The notes below the pieces were generated by a model. It was not told the origin of the DNA and made no database searches. It saw only the letters and a list, made by a program, of their open reading frames with translations. Of a stretch of 26,924 nucleotides of DNA, positions 8,068 to 15,154 are shown in pieces (position 1 is the first letter of the stretch; every line of letters begins with the position of its first letter). This DNA comes from JALVIU01 sp964462295 (GTDB taxonomy: Bacteria; Atribacterota; JALVIU01). Made by a program: the position numbers and the translations under genes. The stretch spans positions 1-26,924 of the forward strand of contig CAYWXH010000020.1 of NCBI GenBank assembly GCA_964462295.1, written 5' to 3'.

Positions 8068-8886
8068 TTGTCAGTTGTTAGTATGAAGCAGTTACTTGAA
8101 GCAGGTGTACATTTTGGACATCAGACCAAAAGATGGAATCCCAAGATGAAACCCTATATCTTTGCAAGTAGAAATGGTATCTATATTATTGATCTTCAAA
8201 AAACCGTAAGGATGGCAAATGAAGCTTATGAATTTGTAAGGGATCTTGCTGCAAGAGGTGGAAAGATCCTTTTCGTAGGCACAAAGAAACAGGCTCAGGA
8301 AACCATTGAAAGAGAAGCAAAGAACTGTGGTATGTTTTACATGAAGGAAAGATGGTTAGGTGGGACTCTTACTAATTTCTCTACTATTAAAAGGAGGGTT
8401 CAAAGACTAAAAGAGTTGGAGAAAATGGAAGAAGAAGGCACCTTTGAACTCCTTCCAAAGAAAGAGGTTATTAAGCTTAAGAAAGAATATGCTAAATTGA
8501 AAAAATACCTCGATGGGATAAGAGATATGGAAGATCTTCCCGATGCGCTTTATGTTGTAGACCCTAAAAGGGAGTATATAGCAGTTGCGGAGGCAAAAAA
8601 GTTAGATATTCCTGTAGTAGCTATTGTGGATACAAATTGTGATCCCGATCTTATTGATTATCCGATTCCTGGAAATGATGATGCAATAAGGGCTGTAGCC
8701 CTTCTTACAAACATAATTTCTACAGCTGTAATTGAGGGTAAGAGGATTGGTGGAATTGAGGAAGAGGTAAAAGCTCAGGAAGAAGAGGAGATAGAATCTC
8801 AAGAGGAAGAATCTCAGTCTGAACCTTCCACATTAGAAGAAAATGCTAAAGAAGATGAAGTGGAAGAATTAATAGAAGAAATATAG
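8068..8886 (+). CDS. rpsB: 30S ribosomal protein S2
   Basis: Small-subunit protein that binds late in assembly and helps recruit S1-like functions at the platform. The sequence MSVVSMKQLLEAGVHFGHQT, then RWNPKMKPYIF and NGIYIIDLQKT, is textbook S2, and RWLGGTLTNF and DANCDPD-type motifs (here DTNCDPDLIDYPIPGNDDA) follow. The start is TTG at 8068, with GAGGAGGTGA placed six bases upstream; no ATG fits the conserved N-terminus. At 272 aa it is longer than most S2 proteins because of a strongly acidic C-terminal tail (roughly residues 230-272, mainly Glu with some Gln and Ser). It is followed 18 bp later by tsf, the almost universal partner. Confidence 0.98.
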   Translation: MSVVSMKQLLEAGVHFGHQTKRWNPKMKPYIFASRNGIYIIDLQKTVRMANEAYEFVRDLAARGGKILFVGTKKQAQETIEREAKNCGMFYMKERWLGGTLTNFSTIKRRVQRLKELEKMEEEGTFELLPKKEVIKLKKEYAKLKKYLDGIRDMEDLPDALYVVDPKREYIAVAEAKKLDIPVVAIVDTNCDPDLIDYPIPGNDDAIRAVALLTNIISTAVIEGKRIGGIEEEVKAQEEEEIESQEEESQSEPSTLEENAKEDEVEELIEEI

Positions 8887-8904
8887 AAATGGAGGAGTTA
8901 TAAT

Positions 8905-9510
8905 ATGGAAATTACTGCATCTTTAGTGAAGAAACTAAGAGATGAAACAGGCGCTGGTATGATGGATTGTAAAAAGGCGCTTGTTGAGGCTGAGGGTGAT
9001 CTAGAAAAGGCAAAAGAAATACTGAGAAAAAAAGGAATAGATGCTGCATCTAAAAAGGCAGGAAGAACTACCAGCAATGGAAGAATAGAATCTTACATCC
9101 ATATGGAAGGAAAGATTGGTGTTTTAATAGAAGTAGGGTGTGAAACAGATTTTGTAGCAAGAACTGATGATTTTAAGCAACTTGCAAGGAATTTAGCTAT
9201 GCAAGTAGCAGCTATGAAACCTACCTATGTTAGTAGAGAATCTGTACCCCAGGATGTTATAGATAAGGAAAAAGAAATTTATAAAGCTCAAATTCCTCCT
9301 GGAAAACCTGAGCAGGTTATAGAGAGAATTTTGGATGGAAAACTTGAAAAGTTTTATGAAGAAAATTGTCTTTTAGAACAGGTTTATATAAGAGATGAAG
9401 AAGGGAAGATGAAGGTAAAGGATTATATAGCTGAAACAATTGCAAAGCTTGGGGAAAATATAGTTGTAAAGAGATTTACCCGTTACGAGCTTGGTGAGGA
9501 GAGTGAGTAA
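8905..9510 (+). CDS. tsf: Translation elongation factor Ts
   Basis: Guanine nucleotide exchange factor for EF-Tu. The N-terminal UBA-like domain (residues 1-55, with LRDETGAGMMDCKKAL) is followed by the core with the TDFVAR motif (81-86) that contacts EF-Tu. At 201 aa it is the short form seen in Thermus and Thermotoga, with one core subdomain rather than the two of the roughly 280-aa E. coli protein. A GGAGG ribosome-binding site precedes the ATG. The stop codon overlaps the pyrH start. Its substrate, EF-Tu, is encoded at the right edge of the window. Confidence 0.97.
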   Translation: MEITASLVKKLRDETGAGMMDCKKALVEAEGDLEKAKEILRKKGIDAASKKAGRTTSNGRIESYIHMEGKIGVLIEVGCETDFVARTDDFKQLARNLAMQVAAMKPTYVSRESVPQDVIDKEKEIYKAQIPPGKPEQVIERILDGKLEKFYEENCLLEQVYIRDEEGKMKVKDYIAETIAKLGENIVVKRFTRYELGEESE

Positions 9511-10225
9511 CCCCAAACCTAAATATAGACGTGTAGTTCTTAAATTAAGTGGAGAGTCCCTTGCAGGAAGTGGGGATTTTGGTATTGATCCTCAGATGTT
9601 GGATTATATTGCTACAGAGATTGAAGAAATACAAAAGATAGGTATTGAACTTGCTATAGTGATAGGTGGGGGGAATATCATAAGGGGTGCGGCAATTGAG
9701 AAACAAGGAATAAAAAGGGCAACAGGGGATTATATGGGGATGCTTGCCACGGTGATTAATGCCCTCGCTCTCCAAGATATGCTTGAGAAAAAGGGCATCC
9801 CCACAAGGGTTCAAACATCTATCGAAATGAAAGCTATAGCGGAACCTTACATTAGACGAAGGGCTATCAGACATTTAGAAAAAGGTAGAGTAGTTATTTT
9901 TGCAGGGGGTACAGGGAATCCCTATTTTACTACAGATATGACAGCAGCCTTGAGGGCCTTAGAAATTGAAGCAGATGTTGTACTTAAGGCAACAAAAGTA
10001 GATGGAGTATATGAGAAAGACCCTGTACTTTTTGCAGATGCCTTAAAATTTGATAGTATAAAATTTATAGAAGTTTTAAATAGGCACTTAAAGGTAATGG
10101 ATGCACCTGCTATTTCTTTGTGTATGGAAAATGATATCCCGATAGTAGTTTTTAATTTAAAGAAAAAGGGTAACATAAAAAAGGTTATCCTTGGAGAAAA
10201 GATAGGTACTATTGTAGAGGGGTGA
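9503..10225 (+). CDS. pyrH: Uridylate kinase (UMP kinase)
   Basis: Phosphorylates UMP to UDP with ATP in pyrimidine nucleotide synthesis; bacterial PyrH belongs to the amino-acid kinase fold and is a hexamer. Visible motifs are VVLKLSGESL (phosphate loop), IGGGNIIRG, ATVINALALQD, GGTGNPYFTTDM, KVDGVYEKDP and MDAPAISLCMEN. The GTG at 9503 gives the usual short lead of about ten residues before KLSGES and 240 aa overall, overlapping tsf by 8 bp. Its AGGAG is only two to three bases away, unusually close, so TTG at 9491 or GTG at 9494 remain possible starts; coupling to tsf termination could compensate. It is part of the conserved rpsB-tsf-pyrH-frr series. Confidence 0.93.
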   Translation: MSNPKPKYRRVVLKLSGESLAGSGDFGIDPQMLDYIATEIEEIQKIGIELAIVIGGGNIIRGAAIEKQGIKRATGDYMGMLATVINALALQDMLEKKGIPTRVQTSIEMKAIAEPYIRRRAIRHLEKGRVVIFAGGTGNPYFTTDMTAALRALEIEADVVLKATKVDGVYEKDPVLFADALKFDSIKFIEVLNRHLKVMDAPAISLCMENDIPIVVFNLKKKGNIKKVILGEKIGTIVEG

Positions 10226-10233
10226 TCTGAGCG

Positions 10234-10788
10234 ATGCTTGAAGAGCTATATAAAGAAACTGAAAAAAAGATGAAAAAAAGTTTGGAAATATTTAAGGAAG
10301 AACTTGTAAAAATTAGGGCAGGTGTAGCGTCTCCAGCTATATTAGATGTAGTTAAAGTAGAATATTATGGAAGTGTCATGCCAGTAAAGCAGCTTGCTAC
10401 TATTTCTGTTCCAGAACCTCGTCTTATTGTAGTTCAACCTTGGGATAAAGGATCCCTTCCTGAGATAGAGAAAGCTATTTGGAGGGCTAATTTGGGCTTA
10501 AATCCTACAAATGACGGTTCTGTAATCCGTATTCAGATTCCTGAACTAACTGATGAAAGGAGAAAAGAACTTATTAAACTTGTAAAAAATGAGGCAGAAC
10601 ATGCAAAGGTAAGTGTAAGAAATATAAGAAGAGAATCTATAGAAAAACTACGTAAGGCAAAAAAGGAAAGTACTATTACTGAAGATGAGGAGAAAAAAGG
10701 GGAGGAAAAGATTCAAAAGATAACTGATAAATATGTAGAAGAAATAGAGAAGGTTGCACAGGCAAAAGAAGAAGAGATAAATAAATGA
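10234..10788 (+). CDS. frr: Ribosome recycling factor
   Basis: With EF-G it splits the post-termination ribosome. The 184-aa protein is the normal length and shows LVKIRAGVASPAILD, VEYYGSVMPVKQLATI, IVVQPWDKGSLPEIEKAI and LTDERRKELIK, with a long charged helix at the C-terminus, consistent with the tRNA-like two-domain RRF fold. GAGGGGTGAT at the end of pyrH provides the ribosome-binding site for the ATG at 10234, 8 bp after the pyrH stop. Its stop overlaps the uppS ATG (ATGA). EF-G, its working partner, is encoded later in the window. Confidence 0.98.
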   Translation: MLEELYKETEKKMKKSLEIFKEELVKIRAGVASPAILDVVKVEYYGSVMPVKQLATISVPEPRLIVVQPWDKGSLPEIEKAIWRANLGLNPTNDGSVIRIQIPELTDERRKELIKLVKNEAEHAKVSVRNIRRESIEKLRKAKKESTITEDEEKKGEEKIQKITDKYVEEIEKVAQAKEEEINK

Positions 10789-11507
10789 TTGACAAACAGA
10801 AGAACAAAAAAATCCCTTCACATATAGGGATTATAATGGATGGGAATGGAAGATGGGCTAAAAAAAAGGGATTAAATAGGATTTTTGGACATGAGGAAGG
10901 TGTAAAAAGGGTAAGAGAGATTGTTGAGGCTTCAGTTGAAGCAGACATAAAAACTCTTACCCTTTATTCTTTTTCTACAGAGAATTGGAGTAGACCAGAG
11001 AAAGAGGTAAAGTTTTTACTTTCTCTTTTTAAAAAGGTATTTCAAAGTGAGATAGAAGACCTAAAGAAAAAAGGTGTAAAGGTTAGAGTATTGGGAAGAA
11101 GAGACGAGAGAGTAGCCCCTATTTTAAATGAAATTGAACTATTAGAGAGAGAAACTGAAAAAGGTAGTCGTCTGAATTTGAATATTGCATTAAATTACGG
11201 AGGAAGGGCCGAGATAGTAGATGCAGTGAGAAAAATAATAAGTAAGGATATTCGTAATCCAGAGAATATAACAGAAGATCTTATCTATTCTAATCTTTAT
11301 TTGCCTTTTATGCCTGACCCCGATTTACTTATTCGAACAGGGGGGGAGAAGAGAATTAGTAATTTTCTCTTATGGGAAATAGCATATACAGAGCTTTGGT
11401 TTACAGATACCCTATGGCCTGATTTTAAAAAGGATGAATATTTTAGGGCTATAGAAGATTACAGTAGACGGAAAAGAAAATTTGGAAAAGTAGAAGAAGA
11501 TGCTTAA
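10785..11507 (+). CDS. uppS: Isoprenyl transferase (undecaprenyl diphosphate synthase)
   Basis: A cis-prenyltransferase that extends farnesyl diphosphate with isopentenyl diphosphate to the C55 lipid carrier of cell-wall synthesis. The catalytic aspartate is Asp19 in IIMDGNGRWAKK; YSFSTENWSRP, ALNYGGRAEIVDA, PDPDLLIRTGGEKRISNFLLW and FTDTLWPDF complete the family signature. At 240 aa it is of normal length. The start overlaps the frr stop by 4 bp, so translation is probably coupled. Together with ispG (MEP pathway) and cdsA it forms a lipid-precursor block in the same transcript. The exact chain length of the product cannot be read from sequence. Confidence 0.96.
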   Translation: MIDKQKNKKIPSHIGIIMDGNGRWAKKKGLNRIFGHEEGVKRVREIVEASVEADIKTLTLYSFSTENWSRPEKEVKFLLSLFKKVFQSEIEDLKKKGVKVRVLGRRDERVAPILNEIELLERETEKGSRLNLNIALNYGGRAEIVDAVRKIISKDIRNPENITEDLIYSNLYLPFMPDPDLLIRTGGEKRISNFLLWEIAYTELWFTDTLWPDFKKDEYFRAIEDYSRRKRKFGKVEEDA

Positions 11508-12303
11508 GTATCGATTATTTACTTCTGTAATAGGTGTACCCCTCGTAATCTATATTGCATATCTTGGTGGATGGATATATTCTTTATCAATTTTAACTGT
11601 AGTATTGATAGCTGCATATGAACTTTTTAAATTTGCAGAAAATGAGAAAATAAACTATTCCGTATTCTTTTCACTATTTTTAAATACAGCTATAGTGGCA
11701 TTCACTTTTATAAATAAAAGAATCTATATTTTGCCTCTTCTTATAATATTTATAATTACTTCCTCTGTATATAAGGCACTATTTCAGGATGAAATAGATA
11801 AATTACTTGAGAAGGTAAGTCTTGAAGTTTTTTCTTCCCTATATATATCTCTTCCACTTTCTTATTTTTTACTCATACGTAATCTCCCTAATGGTGAAAA
11901 ATTTGTTATTTTACTCTTAGGGATTGTATGGCTTAATGATTCTTTTGCTTATTTTATAGGGAAAAAAATGGGAAAGACCAAAATAAATACACATATATCA
12001 CCAAATAAGACAATGGAAGGTGCGATAGGAGGATTTTTAGGTGGCCTGCTCTCAGGCCTTATTTTTGCATATTTTTTCCACTTTAACCTTGTCTCAGTCT
12101 TTTTTCTCTCTTTAATTATTATAACTATTTCTCAATTAGGAGATTTGGTAGAATCTGCCTTTAAGAGAGAAGTTGGAATAAAAGATGCAGGAAATATTAT
12201 TCCAGGTCATGGAGGTGTACTTGATAGATTTGACGGACTTATTTTTGCTACACCTGTTTATTATTATTTGATTATTTTAGTATTCAATAAATTAGGAGGA
12301 TAA
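11500..12303 (+). CDS. cdsA: Phosphatidate cytidylyltransferase (CDP-diglyceride synthase)
   Basis: Integral membrane enzyme that activates phosphatidic acid with CTP to CDP-diacylglycerol, the branch point for bacterial phospholipids. The 267-aa protein has about seven to eight hydrophobic segments. The CdsA signature is present: SPNKTMEGA (167-175), SQLGDLVESAFKRE (211-224) and KDAGNIIPGHGGVLDRFD (228-245), with the Asp residues that bind metal and CTP. The ATG at 11500 lies inside the end of uppS (8-bp overlap); the GAAGAAG just upstream is a weak ribosome-binding site, so coupling is likely. In many bacteria dxr follows cdsA; here rseP follows directly. Confidence 0.96.
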   Translation: MLKYRLFTSVIGVPLVIYIAYLGGWIYSLSILTVVLIAAYELFKFAENEKINYSVFFSLFLNTAIVAFTFINKRIYILPLLIIFIITSSVYKALFQDEIDKLLEKVSLEVFSSLYISLPLSYFLLIRNLPNGEKFVILLLGIVWLNDSFAYFIGKKMGKTKINTHISPNKTMEGAIGGFLGGLLSGLIFAYFFHFNLVSVFFLSLIIITISQLGDLVESAFKREVGIKDAGNIIPGHGGVLDRFDGLIFATPVYYYLIILVFNKLGG

Positions 12304-12304
12304 A

Positions 12305-13333
12305 TTGGTTACTTTATTTGCATTTCTTTTTGTTATAGGTCTTTTGGTGTTTTTTCATGAATTGGGGCATTTTTTAGTAGCAAAATGGTCTGGCATCTTG
12401 GTGTATACTTTTTCTTTTGGTTTTGGCCCTAAAATATTAGGCTTTAAATGGGGGGAGACAGAGTATGTAATCTCTCTCTTTCCATTGGGTGGATATGTAA
12501 AAATGGCAGGGGAAGATAGGGAAGAAGATAAAAATATTCCACCCTTTAGAAGATTTGATAAAAAACCCATATGGATTAGAGCGCTTATAGTTACTGCTGG
12601 CCCTCTTATGAATTTTATTCTTGCCATAGTAATTTTCTCTCTTTTATTTATGACATATGGAGTTCCATCTGTTTTGCCTATTGTGGATAAGGTAGTTGAG
12701 GAGGGACCTGCATATATAGCAGGTATTCAACCAGGTGATAAGATTGTTGCTATTAACGGAAAAAAGGTAAACCTTCCAGAGGAGATTGCCCAGATTGTAA
12801 ATGAAAGTTTAGGTAAGAAACTAAAGATTACTGTAGAGAGAAACGGTAAAACTTTGAATTTTGAAGTTACCCCAATTTGGGATGAAGAGTTAAAGCGAGC
12901 GAGATTGTTTATTACCTTTAAAGTAATATTAAAGAAATATTCAGTATTCCCTGCGATAGCCAAGGGATTTCGTACTACTTTTATAATTCTACAGCTGGTT
13001 ATAATTGGCCTTTGGAAAATTATAACAGGCCATGCACCTTTAGAAGTAGCAGGACCTTTAGGTATTGCACAGATGGCAGGGGAGGCTGCAAGATCAGGAT
13101 GGGCAAACCTTTTGAATTTTTCTGCCTTGTTAAGTGTATATATAGGTTTTCTTAATCTTTTACCTCTTCCGGTTCTTGATGGGGGAGTTCTTCTCCTGTT
13201 GGGTGTGGAAAAAGTTAGAGGAAGACCACTTGAAAAGGAGAAGTTACAGATTATATATTATATAGGCATATCTATATTACTTGCACTTTTTTTGTTTGGT
13301 ACATATAGTGATTTATTAAGGATATTTAAATAG
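12305..13333 (+). CDS. rseP: Site-2 zinc metalloprotease RseP/RasP family
   Basis: Intramembrane protease that cuts membrane-anchored regulators or leftover signal peptides. The zinc motif HELGH sits at residues 18-22 in the first membrane segment, and the distal ligand lies in NLLPLPVLDGG (284-294, Asp292). Between them is a single PDZ domain (about 122-190, with GIQPGDKIVAINGKKV). About four membrane segments; 342 aa is typical of single-PDZ members in Firmicutes and Thermotogae, while E. coli RseP has two PDZ domains. Translation starts at TTG 12305, one base after the cdsA stop, with AGGAGGA supplied by the end of cdsA. No anti-sigma factor gene is in the window, so the substrate is unknown. 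Confidence 0.95.
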   Translation: MVTLFAFLFVIGLLVFFHELGHFLVAKWSGILVYTFSFGFGPKILGFKWGETEYVISLFPLGGYVKMAGEDREEDKNIPPFRRFDKKPIWIRALIVTAGPLMNFILAIVIFSLLFMTYGVPSVLPIVDKVVEEGPAYIAGIQPGDKIVAINGKKVNLPEEIAQIVNESLGKKLKITVERNGKTLNFEVTPIWDEELKRARLFITFKVILKKYSVFPAIAKGFRTTFIILQLVIIGLWKIITGHAPLEVAGPLGIAQMAGEAARSGWANLLNFSALLSVYIGFLNLLPLPVLDGGVLLLLGVEKVRGRPLEKEKLQIIYYIGISILLALFLFGTYSDLLRIFK

Positions 13334-13340
13334 GTTCTTT

Positions 13341-14402
13341 ATGCTTTCTAAAAGACGAAAAACAAAAAAAATTCAGATAGGAAACGTATTTATTGGTGGA
13401 GATGCCCCTATTGTTGTACAGTCTATGGCGGCAACTCCTCTCTCTGATTTTGATAATTTGTATAGGGAGATAAAATCCCTTGAAGAAGTAGGCTGTGAAA
13501 TTGTAAGGGTTGCAGTACCTGATAGAGAATCTGCAGAAAAATTGGCTATTTTAAAAAGAAAGATTAGTATTCCTTTAGTAGCGGATATTCATTTTGATTA
13601 TCGACTTGCCCTTATATCCATTGATCAGGGGGTAGATAAAATAAGGATCAACCCTGGGAATATAAAGAATAAAGACCATCTAAAGGCAATAATCGATAAG
13701 GCTAAAGAGAAAAATATAGCAATAAGAATTGGGGTAAATAGTGGGTCCATGCCTCTTGATCTTATAGATAAATATGGAGGAGTTACCCCTCAAGGTATGG
13801 TGGATGCGGCCCTTAGATATATAAGGTTTTTTGAAGATAATAATTTCGAAAATATCGTAATTTCCATAAAATCTTCTGATATAGAGACTACTGTTAGGGC
13901 TAATAGATTACTTTCTTCTCTAACCTCCTACCCTATTCATATAGGGATTACAGAGGCAGGTCCATATTTTGAAGGGAGTATAAAGTCTGCAATTGGTATG
14001 GGAATTCTTCTCTCAGAAGGCATAGGGGATACTATACGAGTTTCACTTACTGCTCATCCGGTAAAAGAGGTAGAAGTTGCATATAATATACTGAAATTTC
14101 TTGGTATTAGAAGAAGAGGACCAGAAATTGTTTCATGCCCTACATGTGGTAGAAGGGAAGTTGATGTAGAGAAATTAGTGGATCTTATATGGGATAAAGT
14201 AAAATATATAAAACTGCCTATAAAAATTGCTGTGATGGGTTGTCCGGTAAATGGCCCCGGAGAAGCCAGAGAGGCAGATATTGGAGTAGCAGGAACAAAA
14301 GATGGATATGGAATAGTTTTTAAAAAAGGGAAAATAGTAAAAAAGGCTAAATTTGAAGAAATCGCAGATGAACTTTTAAAATTAATAGAGGATATAAAGT
14401 GA
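13341..14402 (+). CDS. ispG: 4-hydroxy-3-methylbut-2-enyl-diphosphate synthase (GcpE/IspG)
   Basis: [4Fe-4S] enzyme of the MEP isoprenoid pathway that reductively converts MEcPP to HMBPP. The 353-aa protein shows an N-terminal TIM barrel (VQSMAATP, GCEIVRVAVPD, LVADIHFDYRLAL, KIRINPGNI) and the C-terminal cluster domain with Cys266 and Cys269 in SCPTCGR, Cys301 in MGCPVNGPGEA and Glu308 as the fourth ligand. It is the short bacterial type without the plant insert. Only a weak ribosome-binding site precedes the ATG, 7 bp after rseP. The stop overlaps the start of the next gene (GTGA). IspG supplies precursors to UppS, encoded in the same cluster. Confidence 0.97.
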   Translation: MLSKRRKTKKIQIGNVFIGGDAPIVVQSMAATPLSDFDNLYREIKSLEEVGCEIVRVAVPDRESAEKLAILKRKISIPLVADIHFDYRLALISIDQGVDKIRINPGNIKNKDHLKAIIDKAKEKNIAIRIGVNSGSMPLDLIDKYGGVTPQGMVDAALRYIRFFEDNNFENIVISIKSSDIETTVRANRLLSSLTSYPIHIGITEAGPYFEGSIKSAIGMGILLSEGIGDTIRVSLTAHPVKEVEVAYNILKFLGIRRRGPEIVSCPTCGRREVDVEKLVDLIWDKVKYIKLPIKIAVMGCPVNGPGEAREADIGVAGTKDGYGIVFKKGKIVKKAKFEEIADELLKLIEDIK

Positions 14403-15031
14403 GTGTTTCTGTTTTAATTCCTGCATACAATGAAGAAAAAACCATAAAAGATGTAATTGAGGCAGTGAAAGAATGTAAAATGGTTGATGAAACCATAGTT
14501 ATAGATGATGGCTCTTCAGATAATACATATAAAAAAGTTGAAGAAACAGGGGTTCATTTGGTTAGAATTCCACGAAATGTAGGAAAAGGGGGTGCCTTAA
14601 AAAGGGGAATTGAAGAATCAAAGGGAGATATAATTGTTTTTTTAGATGCGGACCTTCTTGGTCTTAGACCTGAGCATATAGAGGCATTGATAAAGCCTGT
14701 TATGGAAGGGAATGCTGGAATGACTGTGGGTATTTTTAAAAAGGGTAGAAAAACTACAGATCTTTCCCAATATCTTACCCCATTTTTGTCAGGGCAAAGA
14801 GCTATAAAGAGAGATCTCCTTTCTCGTTTTGATAAGATTGAATTTACAAAATATGGAATAGAGGTTGCCCTTACTCGATATGCAAAAAGAGAAAATATAA
14901 AAGTAGAGTTTGTTGATCTTTATGATGTAACGCATCTTATGAAAGAAGAAAAGCGGGGATTTATTAGGGGTTTTTTAGAGAGATTGAAAATGTATTATCA
15001 ATTATTACGACAATTTTTTATTAAATATTAA
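14399..15031 (+). CDS. Family 2 glycosyltransferase, GT-A fold, function unknown
   Basis: A soluble 210-aa GT2-type transferase. It shows the nucleotide-sugar site SVLIPAYNEEKTIKDVI with IDDGSSDNT (35-43), the NVGKGGALKRGIE loop (60-72) and the metal-binding DAD motif in IVFLDADLLGL (83-85). A later conserved block, YLTPFLSGQRAIKRD, resembles, from memory, uncharacterised GT2 proteins of clostridia and relatives. It has no membrane segment, so it is not a complete GtrB-type enzyme, although polyprenyl-phosphate acceptors remain possible given uppS and ispG nearby. The GTG start overlaps the ispG stop by 4 bp, so the two are translationally coupled. It is the last gene before the rpoB promoter. 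Donor and acceptor cannot be read from sequence. Confidence 0.85.
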   Translation: MSVSVLIPAYNEEKTIKDVIEAVKECKMVDETIVIDDGSSDNTYKKVEETGVHLVRIPRNVGKGGALKRGIEESKGDIIVFLDADLLGLRPEHIEALIKPVMEGNAGMTVGIFKKGRKTTDLSQYLTPFLSGQRAIKRDLLSRFDKIEFTKYGIEVALTRYAKRENIKVEFVDLYDVTHLMKEEKRGFIRGFLERLKMYYQLLRQFFIKY

Positions 15032-15062
15032 TTTTTTTCTCTACAAAAAATTCATTCTTTAC

Positions 15063-15091
15063 TTGCAAAGTATCTTCTTTTGTGATATACT
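15063..15091 (+). promoter_or_regulatory. Promoter of rpoB-rpoC
   Basis: TTGCAA (15063-15068), a 17-bp spacer and TATACT (15086-15091), with an extended -10 TG at 15083-15084. Transcription would start near 15098. The promoter lies in the 123-bp gap between the glycosyltransferase gene and rpoB, and replaces the rplKAJL read-through that normally drives rpoB in many bacteria. Confidence 0.75.
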
Positions 15092-15094
15092 TAC

Positions 15095-15123
15095 CAATTG
15101 CGTACAATTGAACCTTTGAACCT
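15095..15123 (+). promoter_or_regulatory. Palindrome and tandem 8-bp repeat at the rpoB transcription start
   Basis: CAATTG-CGTA-CAATTG (15095-15110) is a perfect inverted repeat with a 4-base centre, sitting on the predicted transcription start. It runs directly into two exact tandem copies of TTGAACCT (15108-15115 and 15116-15123). It could be an operator, or a small hairpin at the 5' end of the mRNA. The symmetry is plain in the sequence; a regulatory role is inferred only from its position. Confidence 0.45.
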
Positions 15124-15154
15124 TGTTTTTAACTTATAAGAGGGTGGTGAGTGC

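Noticed and set aside
15015..15050. Possible terminator after the glycosyltransferase gene (AT-rich inverted sequence followed by T tracts)
   Set aside because: The only stem is a few A-T pairs in an AT-rich region, too weak to call an intrinsic terminator.
15108..15123. TTGAACCT repeats read as a tRNA T-arm fragment (reverse complement AGGTTCAA)
   Set aside because: No acceptor stem, anticodon arm or CCA end surrounds it; a tandem leader repeat is the simpler reading.
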